From the NCBI GenBank assembly GCA_012845835.1, contig JABAKD010000014.1:5670396-5734395 (forward strand): a DNA stretch of 64,000 bases, written 5' to 3'. Below, in pieces: positions 1 through 10,087 of the stretch (position 1 is the stretch's first letter; every line of letters starts with the position of its first letter). Both the position numbers and the translations under genes were made by a program. The notes under the pieces were generated by a model. That model saw nothing but the letters and a program-made list of their open reading frames with translations, made no database searches and was not told where the DNA came from. This DNA comes from Undaria pinnatifida. Its lineage: Eukaryota; Sar; Phaeophyceae; Laminariales; Alariaceae.

Positions 1-940
1 CGGCGACTCCCCTTACAGCTACAGTGTAGCTATCAGGGTCAACAGGATGATTTTAGTCAGTCTGTGCGCGGAAACTATAAAACCCGTTTCTGAGGGGGAC
101 AAAATCTGACAGCTGTGAAGGGAAAGCGGGGGCCTGGTTTTGATCAAAAGCGAGCGGGTTTGGAGGGGGGCGGGGGGGGGGGGGGGGGGGGGGGGGAAGG
201 GGCAATTTGTGCATGTAAGCTATAAATCCTTTCGAGGGGATAAATCTGACGGTTTTGGCACCAGTATATTATTGGGGGCGGGGGGGGGGGGGGCAGCTCA
301 ATATGTGCCTGGAAACTATACGTTATTTCGAGGGGATAAATGTGACATTTTTGGAAATAATACATCAGTTTATCATGTATATCCTGGGGTAAGTCGTACA
401 ATCAGTGAGTAAAGAGAGGGTGGAGTGTTCGAGGGGGTGGGGTTGGGATGGGTTGGGGGGGGAGGGTGGGGGGTGGGGACGGGGGGGGGGGGGCGGGGGG
501 GGGGGGGGGGGGGGGGGGAGGGCTTTAGGTGAGGGGTTTGTTACACGTGTGGTGCTAGGTCTAGGCGAAGGTGCGGGTGATGGGGAAGAAGGGGGCGTTC
601 GAGGCGGGGGGGGGGGGGGGACAGCGGCATGGATGGCTCTCGAAAGATAATGAGGTGATATCCTGTGCGTGAAGTGTTAATTAATGTGGCGGATTTTGAT
701 ATTTGGTGGGGCGTTTGAGTAAGGGAGAGCAAGAGGGGGGGGGGGGATTTTTAGGAGGTTTAGGTCACAAATAATATTCAAATACACTTCGGCTGTGAGA
801 TCAAAGATATGTAGCAGCTTGTTATACGCGTGGTGCTAGGTCTAGGCGATCGTGCAGGTGGTCGGGAAAGAGGGGGCGTTGGAGGCGGGGGGGGAGGGGG
901 GGAAACACAGCGGCATGAATGGCTCTCGAAAGATAATATA
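1..940 (+). repeat. Poly-G-rich dispersed repeat (family K)
   Basis: Positions 1-117 are near-identical to 57362-57480. Positions 820-890 (ggtgctaggtctaggcga and following) recur at about 540-600 and at 57597-57665, and appear inverted near 55690-55740. Between these blocks are long uninterrupted G runs (173-196, 280-292, 480-520, 609-620, 736-746). No credible gene is seen; the open frames are glycine- or proline-rich translations of the G runs. The element class is unknown. Confidence 0.7.
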
Positions 941-1048
941 TATATACAATAGAATCATGCAAAAAAAAGAGAAGAAAAAAATGTCGAATAATTTTTCCAA
1001 CGATTTTGTTGGGTTAAAGCAGCCCCGTCACTCAGAGAAAACATTTCA

Positions 1049-1639
1049 GACGCATGCTACGATAGAGGGGCAATAAGGTATACCTCTTTTTGGCTGAAAT
1101 GGTTTCTGAATGACGGGGCTCATTAACCCAAAATCGTCGGAGGTATTAAGGTATACCTCTTTTTGGCTGAAACGGTTCCTGAATGATGGGGTTTTCCTTA
1201 ACCAAAAATCGTCGGAGGTATTAACGTGTACCCCTTTTTGGCTGAAATGGTTTCTGAATGACGGGGCTCCTTAGCCCAAAATCGTCGGAGGTATTAAGGT
1301 ATACCTCTTTTTGGCTGAAATGGTTTCTGAATGACGGGGCTCCTTGACCCAAAATCGTCGGAGGTATTGAGGTATACCTCTTTTTGGCTGAAATGGTTTC
1401 TGAATGACGAGGCTCCTTGACCCATAAACCGTCGGGAAAAAAAACGACATTTGTTTTCCCCTGAAATTCTTCTCGTTTGTTTGTGTGACACCTAAGCCAT
1501 GATGGGATTTTTCACCCGGTATCGTGTACGTCGTAGCAGTTTTTTTTTCTCCAAATCAGTTTTTGGGAGAGGTCTTAAGCTCCCAAATTGAGGAAACCTC
1601 AGAAAAAAAGTGGTGCACACCTCTATCGTAGCACGCGTC
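1049..1639 (+). mobile_element. MITE family A, internally amplified copy (A1)
   Basis: Terminal inverted repeats of about 21 bp (gacgcatgctacgatagagg on the left, cctctatcgtagcacgcgtc on the right) are flanked by TTCA on both sides (1045-1048 and 1640-1643). Complete family members elsewhere are about 250-260 bp. This copy is longer because its left subterminal block of about 74 bp is repeated roughly five times (units starting near 1077, 1150, 1225, 1298 and 1371). A reversed fragment of the same subterminal block lies just outside the left end (980-1048), so the target duplication here is less certain than for other copies. No coding capacity. Confidence 0.85.
1077..1436 (+). repeat. Five tandem units of about 74 bp inside MITE A1
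   Basis: Each unit holds ggtatacctctttttggctg, then a gaatgacggggctcctta-like stretch and an atcgtcggaggtatt-like end. Units differ by a few substitutions each (the third has gtgtacccc), so the array is not recent or is homogenised imperfectly. Confidence 0.85.
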
Positions 1640-2344
1640 TTCAGACAAGAAGTGGTATATATATATATACCTTTAATGCCTCTCTCTACCGTGTAGTTTG
1701 TTTTTGTTGAAACGTGCTACGGTAGAGGGGTGCATCCACCACTTTTTTTCTTTCCTGCAAGGTCCATAACCCTTTGAATGAAGAGCTCTATACCCCACTC
1801 CCCCTCCCCCCCCCAAAAAAAATAGTTTTTTGAGCGTAAACTGAAAGTGGAACAAAGAACTCGAGATGAACAAAACCCTCTCAATGGCCTCAGATAGCTG
1901 CTAGGAAACATGCTCTTACAAATGAAAATAATATTAGCAAAATAATACTGATAAGTGTATCATTCCCACACGGTTTTCGGTTAGGAACCCCCCCGTCACA
2001 TTCAGAAGATATGTTAGCCGTAAAAGTGCCGCCTCTATATCGTAGACACGCGAGCGTCTGGTCGGACCTACAAGCATTACCGGCCCGTCAATAGTAACGA
2101 ACTGGGATAGCCCACCTGCTAGATCCCCTGTTTGAGAAAATGGTGTATTCCGTATCATTACCTAGCTTTTTTTTCAACCGCCGCGCACGCATATTTGTTC
2201 TTCCCCCCGAAGCAGGAGGTATAGTGTTTATTTGCGGGGCTTTACGAGAGAGCCGGTAGCGTACACCGGTATCACATGTACACAATACTTTATAAAACCC
2301 GGTGTGTAACACGGGCACATAGATTGCCAGAATGATGAACGTAG
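1640..2344. other. Intergenic, no supported gene
   Basis: It contains a partial reversed MITE A end at 1709-1750 (cgtgctacggtagagg), a short TA microsatellite near 1656-1668 and a C run near 1800. A 74-codon minus-strand frame at 1934-2158 is open but has no recognisable similarity. Confidence 0.5.
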
Positions 2345-2665
2345 GGGCGATGCCATTCCGATGTAAATCGAATATCTTTCCATACAGCAGCAGTAGTAGT
2401 AGTACTTAACAATGAAGTCGAATGATCGCACCATAATGCATCTTTGGTATCTTCCGCCAACCATTTGCCCATTTCCTTTCCCCACATCTTCGCCTTTCAT
2501 CATGTCTATTTATTATTGTTTTTACTCTCGGACAATGTAGCATCACTAGATGCCGTTCCGATGTGAATCGAATATCCTTCCATAAAGCAGCAGTAAAAGT
2601 GTATCAATGACCTTTTGCCAACCATTTCCCCATTTCCTTTGCCCACATCTTCTCATGTATCTATA
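2345..2665 (+). repeat. Dispersed repeat family I, two tandem copies
   Basis: The block gatgccattccgatgtaaat through cccacatctt occurs at about 2347-2495 and again at 2551-2660. Related fragments are at 6076-6118 and, inverted, at 52460-52555. Short CAG/TAG trinucleotide runs occur inside. The class is unknown. Confidence 0.65.
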
Positions 2666-2974
2666 GACTACTTCCTTTCCCTACGATAGACGCGAACCAA
2701 CGAACTACCCAATATATATATATATGATCATTCTTTTTTTCGGGGATTCGGTCAGGAGTTTTTTTTCGTCTCGGCCTCAGTATACGATTCTCGGAACTGG
2801 AATTCTCGGTCAAATAGTCTTCGGGGGGCGGCTCCAACGCCCCTCGCCCTGCCGTATCCGTTCCGCACCTCGACGTAAACCCGGATAGATGCTGAGCGAG
2901 ACAAGCGAGAAGTGCGTTTTTTTTTTTATTCTGGGCGGTATACGCCCGAGCTATTCTTGGATCTTGGCATATAT

Positions 2975-3060
2975 TATAAAAAATGAAAATGCACTCCAGC
3001 TGTGAGATCGAAGATTGTGTCGAAACTCATCTTTGCAAGCTATGTGTGATACTTCGATAT
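2975..3060 (+). repeat. Dispersed repeat family E fragment
   Basis: The motif tgtgagatcgaagattgtgtcgaaactcatctttgcaagct matches copies at 38296, 48402, 57085, 57238, 58085 and 62945, and an inverted copy at 46088. Longer copies contain a conserved block with tgggaggggtcctatttttt. It is probably a non-coding transposable element; the class is unresolved. Confidence 0.6.
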
Positions 3061-3214
3061 ATGTAGAACTTGAACGAATAATAAATACGGGACAACATTT
3101 CCAAACTGGCATAATTTCCAAATTGGCAACTAAATTTCCTCCCGACGATGCTTTTTTCATTGGCCGCCTCGAAGCGCTTGCCCTATCGTATCTACAACTT
3201 ACTGCTGTGTGTAG

Positions 3215-3720
3215 TTTCCTTTCGGTGCAGTGAGTATAGTGCTATACTGTACATAGCCAACGAACGATGTGTCGTGAGTACGATTCTCACCCAGATCATA
3301 TTTGGTATTCAGGAGCGTGCTCGCTGGAGACGTTATGAATGGTAATGATAGTTGTTAGCGTTCTCCTGAGCACTACAACTGTAGTACGTGGAGAGGGGAT
3401 AGCTCCGGAGATCCCTCTTACGAAGTCGGTGATAAAAATAATAATAATTAACGAACCGGAAAACATACTTAGTTGTTTTTTTGCATAATAACCCCACTCA
3501 CTGTGAGTTTTACTGAGTCACGTGACAGTGGGTAGTGCTATGTGTCGTGAGTTCGATTCTCACCGACCTCATATTTTTCTTTTGCAAGCGTGCGCGCTGA
3601 CGACATCATGAATGGGTTTTTTGTTTGGTAGTTTAACATTCATATAGTAGCACTACCCACTGAGCTACTGAGTCAAGTGATTAAGTAGCTCCGTGGGCAG
3701 TGCTGTAGGATTTCTCGGTC
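3215..3720 (+). repeat. Cluster of tRNA-derived SINE-like sequences
   Basis: Two direct copies (about 3220-3350 and 3490-3620) carry a Pol III B-box-like gagttcgattctcacc, followed by a related 3' body (cgtgcgcgctgacgacatcatgaatgg). An inverted piece at 3640-3700 reads, on the minus strand, tagctcagtgggtagtgc, a good tRNA A box. The A/B-box spacing and divergent body suggest tRNA-derived SINEs rather than tRNA genes. Confidence 0.55.
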
Positions 3721-3982
3721 AAATCACTTTGATCGAAGGCCGCCGTCCAAGCGAGAAGCGCGCGAAAAATTGTATTTTGAACGGTACTCTCCAGTTATTC
3801 TTCGGATCTCGATGTATGGAGAGGTCGATAAATAAAACTTGCAAGACATTATTTCCAAATTGGCGTCATATTTTGTGTCAGAACAAATAATAACATTACT
3901 GTAAAACCCCCCCCCATGGTACTGCAATAGGGATCATAGTAGAGCATTTCTTTGTTGAATTTCGGTAGGTACACGTACATAC

Positions 3983-4315
3983 ATGGATATAGACGTGGCA
4001 AGCGCACGCATGACTAGACTAAACGAGGAGGAGGTAGTAGTGATTACGATTACTGCGCCAGAAAAAGCCACACAGCAGCATTGCGAGCGGCTGCGTCCCC
4101 GGGGCCTCGAGGGTTGTATTATACAAGTTCTTCCTGTTGTTAAGCTGCGCCACGCGAAGGTGGTAGTAAGTAGACAGTATCCACGGAAGAAACCAGTGGT
4201 GGCATGCATTCGTCCCGGTATCGCATTGTTTGGTGTTTTTTTCCCCCGAGAAGACTCTTTGGAGAAATGTAGGCGGCGTGTGGATGGCTTGCTTTGTTGT
4301 TGCTGTGGTCCCTGA
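3983..4315 (+). CDS. Unassigned 110-codon open frame
   Basis: The frame runs from an ATG to a stop and would give a 110-residue protein with a valine/isoleucine-rich central part. I recognise no domain. The opposite strand is also open over much of the same span (4019-4438), which weakens the case for either reading. It lies between repeats and no splice sites were convincing. It is best treated as a possible small gene or an accident. Confidence 0.15.
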   Translation: MDIDVASARMTRLNEEEVVVITITAPEKATQQHCERLRPRGLEGCIIQVLPVVKLRHAKVVVSRQYPRKKPVVACIRPGIALFGVFFPREDSLEKCRRRVDGLLCCCCGP

Positions 4316-4492
4316 CTCCGTTGCTGTGGTCATTTGCCGGTCAAGTGCAAGCGGTCGCGTGTTGGTACGTAACTGACAAATACGTTTGTGTTGCTTCGTA
4401 CTTGACGTGCTCCTTGCTGCTGATTGCTGATTGATCATCTCTTCTATCTAGTGAGTTTTTTTTTTTTGGCACAGTTGACTTCTTTTACTTTC

Positions 4493-4742
4493 GAGTCTTA
4501 CTACGGTAGCCCCCCCCCAACTTTTCTTTAACGAAATCGCCTGTTTTGAAACCAGCTTCCGGCCGTATCTCCTGAAACACGGCGACCTTAGCCATCCCGA
4601 CGGTCATCGTTCGATACTCCTCTGCAAACAAGAAAGTATATGAAGATTGCGTTTTCATACCGTTCTTCCTCGTGCCGAGCTGTCGTGAAACCTTCGTGAA
4701 AGGAAATGGCTGTTTTGGGGGGGGGCTATCGTAGTATCAGTC
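4493..4742 (+). mobile_element. MITE family B, complete copy (B1)
   Basis: The left end gagtcttactacggtagccc and the inverted right end gactgatactacgatagccc flank a 250-bp non-coding element. The target duplication TTTC is seen at 4489-4492 and 4743-4746. The element interrupts a tRNA-derived SINE, whose remainder continues at 4747. Confidence 0.9.
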
Positions 4743-4746
4743 TTTC

Positions 4747-5041
4747 CAGCTTTTGGACATACAAGCCGTGGTCACAGGTGTCGTCCTTCCCTTCCCCCCC
4801 CCCCCCAGTTATTGCCTTCATTTATTTTGGCGCACGGGGTTCAGCACCCACTGATCGTCGATTTTTCATCGAGTGTTGCTAACTCACGCTCTCGCGCTTT
4901 CCGCAAGTCAATTAGTACACAAGACGAAAATATATGTGTGAGTAAGCACTCGGGGGGATTCGAACTCACGAAGCTGAGATCTACAATACCAGGCTCGAAG
5001 ATAACCTGATACGCCACCGGGGCAGTGAGCGATGTAGAGCC
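4747..5041 (-). mobile_element. tRNA-derived SINE (family S2)
   Basis: Read on the minus strand it begins gccccggtggcgtatcagg (A-box region), has a B box gagttcgaatccc near 4957-4970, then a body and a G-rich 3' tail (C run at 4795-4806 on the plus strand). A second minus-strand copy with the same order lies at 45757-46045. The 3' end is separated from upstream sequence by MITE B1. Confidence 0.75.
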
Positions 5042-5046
5042 GGTCG

Positions 5047-5330
5047 CCCCGGTGGTCTAGTGGGGTTACACTCGAATATACTACTTAATACGGAGTATAT
5101 GCTAGCGTTGGTCTTTGAGTTAAATAGCCACCGTTGTGAGCTTCGTTGGCTTGCTTTATTTATTTGCAGAAATAAATGGGAAAAAAAAGGATCAACTAAC
5201 TGCTGAAATCGCCTAGCGGCGTGGGTAGGTACAAATCGACGCGAATCAACGAGGGAATAAATTGCTGAATTCTTCTCGCGATAAAAATCAGGGCAGGTAC
5301 CGCAGTGGGGAGGGGGGAGGGGAGCCCGCC
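5047..5330 (+). mobile_element. tRNA-derived SINE, head-to-head with its neighbour
   Basis: It starts gccccggtggtctagtggggtta, which contains a tRNA A box. It ends with the shared SINE body (cctagcggcgtgggtaggta, cgcgataaaaatcagggcag) and a G-rich tail near 5310. The same body is at 44530-44650 and, inverted, at 62430-62520. The centre is diverged and no clear B box is left. Confidence 0.55.
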
Positions 5331-5490
5331 ATATGCCCCGGATCTAAGATATACTACTGCATTGGGAGGGCGAGAGTAATGCGAGCATCACAATAAATGG
5401 GATGGGAAAAAGAAAAGAAGCGAAGTGTATTGCTGCAGCTGCAATAACACGGCACCCAAGCAAGTTGCACCGATCGACTCGATCTGGACT

Positions 5491-5632
5491 GACGGCTGTT
5501 GTATCATGCAATTGGTCCATGTACAACTTCTCTAATTACACGTCGACGGCTGTTGTATCATGCAATTGGTCCATGTACAACTTCTATAATTACACGTCAT
5601 GCAATTGGTCCATGTACAACTTCTCTAATCAC
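5491..5632 (+). repeat. 54-bp tandem repeat, about 2.7 copies
   Basis: Units start at 5491 and 5545 with gacggctgttgtatcatgca. A third, 5'-truncated unit starts near 5599. Copies are almost identical, indicating recent duplication. Confidence 0.9.
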
Positions 5633-6140
5633 CCGCAGCGGACATGGTCAGTCACCTTACTGACCCCGGATGTTTGATCGAGAAAAGCTATCATAAGAAA
5701 CGCACTCGACACGTCTCGTCGCCAGACTAAAGAGTCAGTCGGCGTGTGCCTGGATTTATCCGATCGAAATCTGATTTGAATGAAGCTCGGAATCGGCTTC
5801 ACATAAAAAAACGGTAGCTATTAGTCTAGTCTAATAGTAGTACATTGTTATGATTGTTGGTCAATACCGAAATCTTTGCAATACCTTACATACTGTACTT
5901 GCAGACTATGATTGTGTGTGGCGACGTATTTTACTTTACCCAAAGTATTGAATCGAACAATTCCAAGTGCTGCCCTGCCCTACCCGAAGCATGTGTGCCG
6001 GCACCCATGCGGAGCCCTTGCATCTACTATTATTATTCTTTTCGTTGTTATTTTTGCCCTCCGGCAATGTTGCGTAGATGCCGTTCCGATGTAAATCGAA
6101 TATCCTTCCATAAAGCAATATCTAAATTGCGTGATTTTTA

Positions 6141-6413
6141 TTGCCTCGAGTGTGGTTGAATGATGTTTTACCCTACTATTCTATGTACAAACAAGGCAGA
6201 TCTTCTATTCCCCAACCCGCAGCCCTTGGCCCGAGAAAACAATTCACCATCCACCCTGACCTCTGGACCCTGTTTTACAGCGACATAAAACGAGACACCA
6301 ACACCCATAATAACTCAATACAGGGGCAGACCATCATGGTACCTGCAGGATGGGCTGGTTCAATTGCATTATACGAATTAAATCTATTTTTGATTTCTGA
6401 GATCCTATTGTAA
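6141..6413 (+). CDS. Possible degenerate coding fragment
   Basis: A 90-codon frame contains a protein-like stretch (PRKQFTIHPDLWTLFYSDIK, then GQTIMVPAGWAGSIALYEL). I cannot name the family. Neighbouring frames at 6419-6540 look like continuing but shifted coding sequence and are cut by a MITE at 6544. It may be an exon or a remnant of a gene broken by the transposon. Confidence 0.2.
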   Translation: MPRVWLNDVLPYYSMYKQGRSSIPQPAALGPRKQFTIHPDLWTLFYSDIKRDTNTHNNSIQGQTIMVPAGWAGSIALYELNLFLISEILL

Positions 6414-6543
6414 ATCCGATGTGGCGTCAAGGCTTTTATACGGACGAGCACCCGACGAACACGTGGGACGACGGTTCGGGCTTCGTGTTCACGGCCTCCG
6501 GCGGCCCCTGCAGGGGACCGTGGTTAACTACGTGTATGCCCCC

Positions 6544-6802
6544 GACGCGTTCCACGATAGAGAGGTGCACATGCACCGCTTTTTTCGGAGGTTCCTCACA
6601 TTAGGAGGCTTAAGACATGTCGTTCTTAACCCAAGAACTGATTTGGGAGAAAACCATCCCATGGCCTAGGTATATACAACGAGAAATCATGCCAACGAAA
6701 AATAAATAACAAAATCCGACAAATTTTGAGGGCTAAGGAGCTCCGTCGTTCAGAAACCATTTGAGACAAAAAAAGTGCTACACCTCTATCGTAGCACGCG
6801 TC
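6544..6802 (-). mobile_element. MITE family A, complete copy (A2)
   Basis: A 259-bp element in reverse orientation with ends gacgcgttccacgatagaga and cctctatcgtagcacgcgtc. Flanks do not give a matching 4-bp duplication (CCCC and TTTG), so it may be old or rearranged. Confidence 0.85.
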
Positions 6803-6869
6803 TTTGCCGCACTAAGTGCGGGTTCACGCCCGGGTGGGACCAGGTCCCTGGCGCGTGATTGTTTATATC

Positions 6870-7230
6870 AGTGCGACTCCGCCGACTCATTTGGGTTTCC
6901 ATAATAGTTAGTTGCGGGGAAGACTGTCCAATACGGGATGCATTTTTTCCTTCTTGAGCGGCGCTCCCTCGACCGGAGGGGCCTGATTTGTCTCTCACTT
7001 GGCTCTCCTGGCTTGAGTCGGCAAATCGACTAGCCATCAGTTGGCTTCACTGGTCAGTCGACTTGCCAACTAAAGCCAGTTAGTTGGCTAACGGTCCCTT
7101 CCACTTTGGTTTGTTTGTGTTTTTATCCCTGGGGTATTCCTCCACTCCAGAGTGTCTGGAGCCTGTCCTGTGACCACGGACTTGATTATGCAAGTTAATG
7201 TGAGAACAACAACAACAACAACCTACCGAT
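6870..7230 (+). repeat. SINE-like repeat with AAC tail
   Basis: The block around 6985-7075 (ggcttgagtcggcaaatcga, ccatcagttggcttcactgg) resembles, inverted, 62560-62650. The 3' part gcctgtcctgtgaccacgga followed by an AAC microsatellite (7203-7222) is repeated at 36397-36460. This looks like a tRNA-derived SINE with a simple-sequence tail. Confidence 0.5.
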
Positions 7231-7524
7231 TAGTTATTAGCTATCAAATCCCGCCGACTCACAGCTGTAAAAAGGTTGCAGCACTATCTAGTAATATTCA
7301 TAGTATTAATAGTATTAACACTAGCCGCACGAAGCAGCCCGGATTGCTTGGGTAATATAGAGAGACACGGGTAAGGGATATATGCCCGAGCCGAACAGCG
7401 CATCAGGAGCAAAAAGACGTGCGACGGCGAAGCGGGTCGCAGCACGATACAAAATTATTGCTTGATTGTGCTTGTCGGCGGGCTGACTGCACGCTCTTCT
7501 TATTTAATACATGGTTGATACAGG

Positions 7525-7613
7525 TACGCATGCTACGATAGAGGTATACCTTTTTTTGGCGATTTTTTTTCTGAGTGACGGGGCTCCTTAAGCCCAAATC
7601 GTCGGAAAAAAAT
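7525..7613 (+). mobile_element. MITE family A, left-end fragment (A3)
   Basis: It has the family A left end (acgcatgctacgatagaggt) and subterminal block up to the atcgtcgg motif, then stops. The right half is absent. Confidence 0.75.
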
Positions 7614-7637
7614 AGGCTGACTAATAAGATCAGTTGA

Positions 7638-8288
7638 TAGTCGTTCTACGGTAGCCCCCCCAACATTTCTTCAACAAAATCGTCGGTTTCGAAACCAACT
7701 CCTATGATACCGGCCGTATCTCCTGCAATACGGTGCCCCCTGCCCCCCCGACGTCATCATTCGATAGTCCCCTGCAAGCAAAATATATATGAAGATTGAA
7801 TTTTTCTTATTATCCGTCCTCATGTCGAGTAGTGGCCCTGAAACGTCCGAAAATCGACGTCATCATTCGATAGTCCTCTGCAAGCAAAAAAAATACTCCG
7901 GAGTATATGAAGATTGAATTTTTCATGTAAGAGTCATCCCACGGTAGGGGTTGCAGTTGTATGATTGCGCCAAAAAGTCCCTGGGCGATTGAGTTCCTCA
8001 TGTATATGTGAGGGACTGCTGGTCAATGAAGTAATTTCACTTGTGCATTCTATTTTTCGGACCAAGGCATCGAAGCTTGATCGTGTTGTGCGACCGAATG
8101 CCTTCGAAGTCATTTTTCGGGTGAGATATTGAGTTCCTCATGTGGGGAGCTCAGGGACTTCTTAGAAGATGATGCTGCAACCCTACCGTGGGCTAGCTCA
8201 TAATCCTTCCTCATGTCGAGCAGCCCTGAAACGTCCGTTAGAGAAAATCGCTGGGTTTTCTGGGGGCTAGATAATCGTAGGATCAGTC
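7638..8288 (+). mobile_element. MITE family B copy carrying a nested family C element (B2)
   Basis: Outer ends are tagtcgttctacggtagcccc (left) and ataatcgtaggatcagtc (right). The target duplication TTGA is at 7634-7637 and 8289-8292. The copy is long because of a partial internal duplication (cgacgtcatcattcgatagt at about 7750 and 7856) and insertion of family C at 7931-8199. Confidence 0.85.
7931..8199 (+). mobile_element. MITE family C, nested inside B2 (C1)
   Basis: Ends gagtcatcccacggtagggg and the inverted ccctaccgtgggctagctc flank 269 bp without coding capacity. Flanking GTAA and ATAA match at three of four bases. The interrupted family B sequence resumes immediately. Confidence 0.85.
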
Positions 8289-8355
8289 TTGAGAGGACCC
8301 GGGTCAATCATCAAAAGTTTCGGCCGAAAAGTGTCATGACAACCCCTTATCATAG

Positions 8356-8624
8356 GACTGATTCTACGATGACAGCCCCCCCCCCCCCCCCAAAGCCAGC
8401 GATTTTTTTTTTACGAACGTTTTCACTTGGCTGCTCGATTCGAGAGGAAGGATGCTTTGAAAAAGCTATGTGAACTCGTACGTTTTTTGCTTTGTACAGG
8501 GCTATCGAACGATGACGTCGGGGTGGCAAGGGGCAGCGTATTTCAGGAGATACGGCCGGGGGCTGGTTTCAAAACCGACGATTTCCTTAAAGAAAAGTTG
8601 GGGGGGGCTACCGTAGAACGACTC
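8356..8624 (+). mobile_element. MITE family B, complete copy (B3)
   Basis: Ends gactgattctacgatgacag and the inverted ctaccgtagaacgactc. ATAG target duplication at 8352-8355 and 8625-8628. The open frame inside is shared by other family B copies only as non-coding similarity. Confidence 0.9.
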
Positions 8625-8628
8625 ATAG

Positions 8629-8800
8629 CACGTCGTACACCTAGGCCACATGGGATTTTTCATCCGGCAGCTGTTTTATTTTTTCTCCCCAAATGAGTTT
8701 TTGGGCGAGGGACGTGACTTACTAAGCTTCTCCCCTAAAGCCAGGAACCTCAGAAAAAAGAAGTGGTAGTGCACCCTCCCTCTATATCGCAGCATGCATC
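8629..8800 (+). mobile_element. MITE family A, right-half fragment (A4)
   Basis: Contains the family A central and right parts (cacctaggccacatgggatt, a ttttttctccccaaatgagt-like block, cagaaaaaag) and a mutated right end (atatcgcagcatgcatc). The left half is not recognisable before MITE B3. Confidence 0.7.
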
Positions 8801-9182
8801 ACTATACCACTGTCCAGAGTTTTTTTTTTTTTTTTGGTTGCAGCCCTGTATATGACCTGGGTTCCAAAGCGAAAATGTGTATGAAAACAACTCCCAGCTT
8901 GAAACCTCACGACCATCCAGCCGTCTTCAAACTATTAAAACTCTAATTCCAATAATTAACATAGTTTCGCCTGAAATTAACGTAGTTGGGTGCAGCTTCA
9001 GAGAGGGGGCGGAGGGGGGTGTCGACAATCGATAGACGATTTTTTTTCGGGTGCGCAGCAGGGAGGGGAACATGCCAAGACCAGCGGTTTCTGCGATGAC
9101 CACACCATGATGAGTCGCAGTCTGCCGGAGGGCGGGGTGTGAGTAATGTCCAAACTGCGATCTACCATGAAATTAGCTAATT

Positions 9183-9270
9183 TAAAAATGTTTCTATGAG
9201 GCTTAGTTTGGGTAGTAAGCAATATTGGTCAACCTTTTGCAAGTGGTCAAACGGACTAGTAGTACCTTCT
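9183..9270 (+). repeat. Tail fragment of SINE family S1
   Basis: Matches the S1 3' tail (ggcttagtttgggta, then caagtggtcaaacggacta). The rest of the element is absent. Confidence 0.7.
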
Positions 9271-9492
9271 AATTGCGGAACATGAACCACACGCCACGCG
9301 CGCGCGTCGAAAGAACAGCAACATGAAGGGTTTCGGGCTGGAATTTTCGTATTCGGGAAAATCGTGCCCACATACCAAAATTCAGTGTAGAAGAGAACGA
9401 GTCCCAAACTTTTTGAAGTATTTTCATATTATTTTGTTCGTTCCTGTAAACATTAGCCCCTGCTGATGACTTTTTTGCGCAGTGCCTCTGTG

Positions 9493-9781
9493 TTAAGGAA
9501 TTAGTGGGGTATTAGTCCGTTTGACCACTTGCAACTGGTTAACCAATAGCTTACCCAAACTAAGCCTTATAACACTCTCCCCCCCTGAAACGGCGGGATA
9601 GCAGGTCGGCCGGATATACGGGCGGACCTGTCAATATATTCAAGCCGTTTCGTTTCCTGGGTATACCGGGGAGAGTATTTTTCAAGTTCGCCATGGGAAA
9701 ATCTGAAAAAGTTTATTATAGTGGATGTGCGGATCGAACCCACGACCCAAAAAACCCAGGTCCTGCCGACGACGCCATTTG
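9493..9781 (-). mobile_element. tRNA-derived SINE family S1, complete copy
   Basis: Read on the minus strand: an A-box-like head aatggcgtcgtcggcaggac, a B box gggttcgatcc (about 9730-9745), a body with gaaaaatactctccccggta, a G run, and the tail ggcttagtttgggtaagcta. Copies are also at 51328-51614, 54629-54922 and 55021-55311. Confidence 0.8.
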
Positions 9782-9940
9782 TTAAGGAATTAGTGGGGTA
9801 TTAGTCCGTTTGACCACTTGCAACTGGTTAACCAATGTCCTGCCGACGACGCCATTTGTTAAGGAATTAGTGGGGTATTAGTCCGTTTGACCACTTGCAA
9901 CTGGTTAACCAATAGCTTACCCAAACTAAGCCTTATTATA
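9782..9940 (-). repeat. Two truncated S1 SINE copies in tandem
   Basis: The S1 tail recurs at 9782-9836 and 9859-9936, with only the head motif (tcctgccgacgacgccattt) between. The body is missing. The pattern suggests deletion between repeated tails or repeated insertion at one site. Confidence 0.7.
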
Positions 9941-10087
9941 ACATCTGTTCCCGTACCTGCTACTACTGTATGTAGTAATCTATTGGGAATGATCGCACTC
10001 TCACTGGCGCTGCCGTTATTTTTGGCGTGAAACACGTGTTTGTATCCCGGTACTATGAAAACTGTGTTGTTGTACTTCGAAGTACAA

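Noticed and set aside
8213-8696. Open frames of 86-89 codons
   Set aside because: They fall inside MITE B/A sequence and are not conserved as frames in other copies.
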